A stretch of 14,948 nucleotides of DNA, from NCBI GenBank assembly GCA_003649085.1, contig QMQV01000033.1, positions 1-14,948 on the forward strand. The letters run 5' to 3'. Of this stretch, positions 13,622 to 14,948 are shown piece after piece. The stretch's first letter is position 1; each line of letters starts with the position of its first letter. The translations under genes were made by a program, and so were the position numbers. The DNA comes from Thermoproteota archaeon (GTDB taxonomy: Archaea; Thermoproteota; Methanomethylicia; Methanomethylicales; B66-G16). The notes below the pieces were generated by a model, which worked only from the letters and a program-made list of their open reading frames with translations, did no database searches and was not told the DNA's origin.

Positions 13622-14743
13622 TTGCTTTTCTCTCCAGAGCCTAAGGAGCGTAGAGAAGATCTCTTTGATAGGGATGAGGAGCTTAGGAGTTTTCAGCGTT
13701 TTTTAGAGGTTGGTGGCCCTATTTGCCTTATTCTTGGGCTTAGGCGAACTGGCAAAAGCTCCTTGTTGAAGGTCGGCTTAAGGCTTTCTAACCTTCCTCA
13801 CGTGGTTTTAGACTTGAGGGTTTTAGAAGAGAAGGCTAGGGTAAGTTATGGCGACTTCATACGCGTGCTTAATGAAGCCTTTAACAAGCTCCTCTCTGAG
13901 AGGAAGGCTTTAGCCAAGCACTTAATTGACTTTCTTAAGGTTGTTGATGGCGTTGAAGTCTCTGGTTTAAGAGTTTACTTTAAGTGGGGTAAACGCGAAA
14001 GGCTTAGTTTAGCTAGTTTCTTTGAGAGGGTTAATGACTTTGCTGAAAGCTGTGGCTTTAAAGTGGTTTTAGCTTTTGATGAGGCTCAAGAACTTGCTAT
14101 GCTTAGAGGGGTACGGTTTGATGCCCTTCTAGCATATGCTTACGATAACTTGAGGAACTTGAAGATCGTTCTCACAGGCTCTAAAGTTGGCTTGCTTTAT
14201 AAGTTTTTGAAGATTGAGGACCCATCTTCCCCGCTTTTTGGTAGGGCGTTGTGGAAGATTGAGCTTTCCTATTTTAACGAGGAGCTTTCAAAAGCTTTCT
14301 TGAAAACGGGGCTTGCGCAAGCTTCCATAGCTTATAGTGAAGACGAAGTCGAGGAAGTTGTTAAAGCTTTTAACGGTGTTCCAGGCTGGCTTAGCTCATA
14401 TGGCTATTCAAGACTTCAAGGAATACCTCATAGAGACGCGTTAAAAGCTGAGAAAGAGAAGGCTTCCCTGTTATTAGCTCACGAACTCAACAACTTCCTA
14501 AAGCTTAGACCCGCTGCTAAAGACCGCTACGTGGAAATTATTAGAGCTCTAGCGCTGGGGGCTAAGAAGTGGTCTGAGATTAAAGGCTACGCCGAAGCCA
14601 AGCTTGGCGAGGCTATTCCTCCAAAGAACTTTACAGAGCTCTTAAACAAGTTGGTGGACTCCGGCTTTGTGGTTAAGGAGGACGGAGGATATCGCTTAGC
14701 AGACCCATTATTAGCTGAAGCTGCGAAGAAGATCAAGCTTTAA
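13622..14743 (+). CDS. Archaeal AAA-type ATPase (ATPase_2 / MJ-type family) with C-terminal winged helix
   Basis: This 373-aa protein belongs to the archaeal P-loop ATPase family of COG1672 type, whose members carry STAND-like NTPase domains and often occur in accessory regions; their roles are poorly known. Visible: LFDRDEELRSFQRFLEVGG (N-terminal recognition helix, 14-32), Walker A GLRRTGKSS (39-47), Walker B VVLAFDEAQ (148-156), the sensor-like KIVLTGSKVG segment (about 181-190), SSPLFGRALWKIELSYFNEE, and NGVPGWLSSYG, the conserved GxPGWL box. The C-terminal part (GAKKWSEIKGYAEAKLG to LLNKLVDSGFVVKEDGGYRLADPLLAEA, split here) is a winged helix. The start is TTG at 13622, with GGGGTGA (13613-13619) upstream. 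It stands alone; no membrane segment. Confidence 0.92.
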   Translation: MLFSPEPKERREDLFDRDEELRSFQRFLEVGGPICLILGLRRTGKSSLLKVGLRLSNLPHVVLDLRVLEEKARVSYGDFIRVLNEAFNKLLSERKALAKHLIDFLKVVDGVEVSGLRVYFKWGKRERLSLASFFERVNDFAESCGFKVVLAFDEAQELAMLRGVRFDALLAYAYDNLRNLKIVLTGSKVGLLYKFLKIEDPSSPLFGRALWKIELSYFNEELSKAFLKTGLAQASIAYSEDEVEEVVKAFNGVPGWLSSYGYSRLQGIPHRDALKAEKEKASLLLAHELNNFLKLRPAAKDRYVEIIRALALGAKKWSEIKGYAEAKLGEAIPPKNFTELLNKLVDSGFVVKEDGGYRLADPLLAEAAKKIKL

Positions 14744-14771
14744 ACTCGCTTTTCAATAAAGAGGAGATGTG

Positions 14772-14839
14772 GGGATGATTAGTGGGCACCTCTGTGACTT
14801 GATGATCGAAACGGGGCCCATGACCCTCTTCGCATCCCC
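14772..14839 (+). ncRNA. Weak C/D-box-like RNA candidate
   Basis: ATGATTA (C-like, 14775-14781), 12 nt, GTGA (D'-like), 2 nt, TTGATGA (C'-like), 13 nt, ATGA (D-like) give the spacing of an archaeal C/D box guide. GGGGATG (14772-14778) can pair with CATCCCC (14833-14839). Every box has one mismatch to RUGAUGA or CUGA, and D boxes are normally exact, so this is a weak call. A 63-aa minus-strand frame covers the same DNA but has no coding character. Confidence 0.2.
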
Positions 14840-14880
14840 TTAAGCTAATGTTCGTGAGCCCAATAAGCTCCTTTTCCAGC

Positions 14881-14909
14881 GAATCCCCCCTTCTTCCGAT
14901 TGGGGGTTC
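14881..14909. terminator. Hairpin GAA(T)CCCCC ... GGGGGTTC
   Basis: GAA plus CCCCC (14881-14890, with one bulged T) pairs with GGGGGTTC (14902-14909) around an 11-nt loop, followed by TATCTTAATTTT on +. It could end transcription coming from the ATPase gene or be a protein-binding inverted repeat. The 140 nt before it hold no accepted gene. Confidence 0.35.
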
Positions 14910-14948
14910 TATCTTAATTTTCAAACCTCTAAACGGCTAAGGTAGTGA

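Noticed and set aside
14733..14924. A 63-codon minus-strand frame
   Set aside because: No hydrophobic or domain pattern, TTG start with poor context, and it overlaps a hairpin-rich intergenic segment and the end of the ATPase gene.

Overview
The window looks like part of the genome of a thermophilic Thermoproteota (crenarchaeal) organism. Three things support this: the 24-nt repeat class with an ATTGAAAG 3' end, a complete type I-A (crenarchaeal) CRISPR effector operon, and archaeal gene starts (TATA boxes, GGTG-type ribosome binding sites, frequent GTG/TTG starts). No rRNA or tRNA was found, so the genus is left open.

Layout. Positions 1-2114 hold the leader-distal part of a CRISPR array: 33 repeats (the first cut by the window edge) and 32 spacers, transcribed on +, with the leader outside the window to the left. 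After the trailer (2115-2383) come a TATA-rich hairpin region and a candidate structured RNA, then a convergent unrecognised gene (147 aa, minus). Next is a tail-to-tail hicB (+) / hicA (-) toxin-antitoxin pair flanked by orphan degenerate CRISPR repeats. From 3855 to 10046 runs a tightly packed operon csa5 - cas7(csa2) - cas5a - cas8a2(csa4) - cas3' - cas3'', which encodes the I-A interference complex and its split helicase and HD nuclease. cas1, cas2, cas4 and cas6 are not in the window. Beyond the operon is a gene-poor accessory stretch with a decayed nucleotidyltransferase (minus), an isolated CRISPR repeat and a perfect 18-bp inverted repeat. The rest holds a secreted FmdE-like membrane-anchored protein, a small membrane protein, a retropepsin-fold-like protein preceded by a tiny basic ORF, a decayed GNAT-like fragment, and an archaeal AAA-type ATPase.

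Most interesting point. Between the divergent hicA and csa5 genes lies a two-repeat mini-array: degenerate repeat, 24-nt spacer, more degenerate repeat. By position and form it resembles the CreA/CreR guide RNAs that let a Cascade complex repress a toxin gene or its own cas promoter. By eye its spacer has an imperfect match to the hicA core promoter and a short seed-like match beside a CC dinucleotide just upstream of the cas TATA box. A second degenerate repeat pair lies upstream of hicB. The inference is that the I-A complex may control both its own expression and a HicA toxin, making the toxin an addiction module for the CRISPR system. The matches are short and AT-rich, so this is a hypothesis, not a demonstration.
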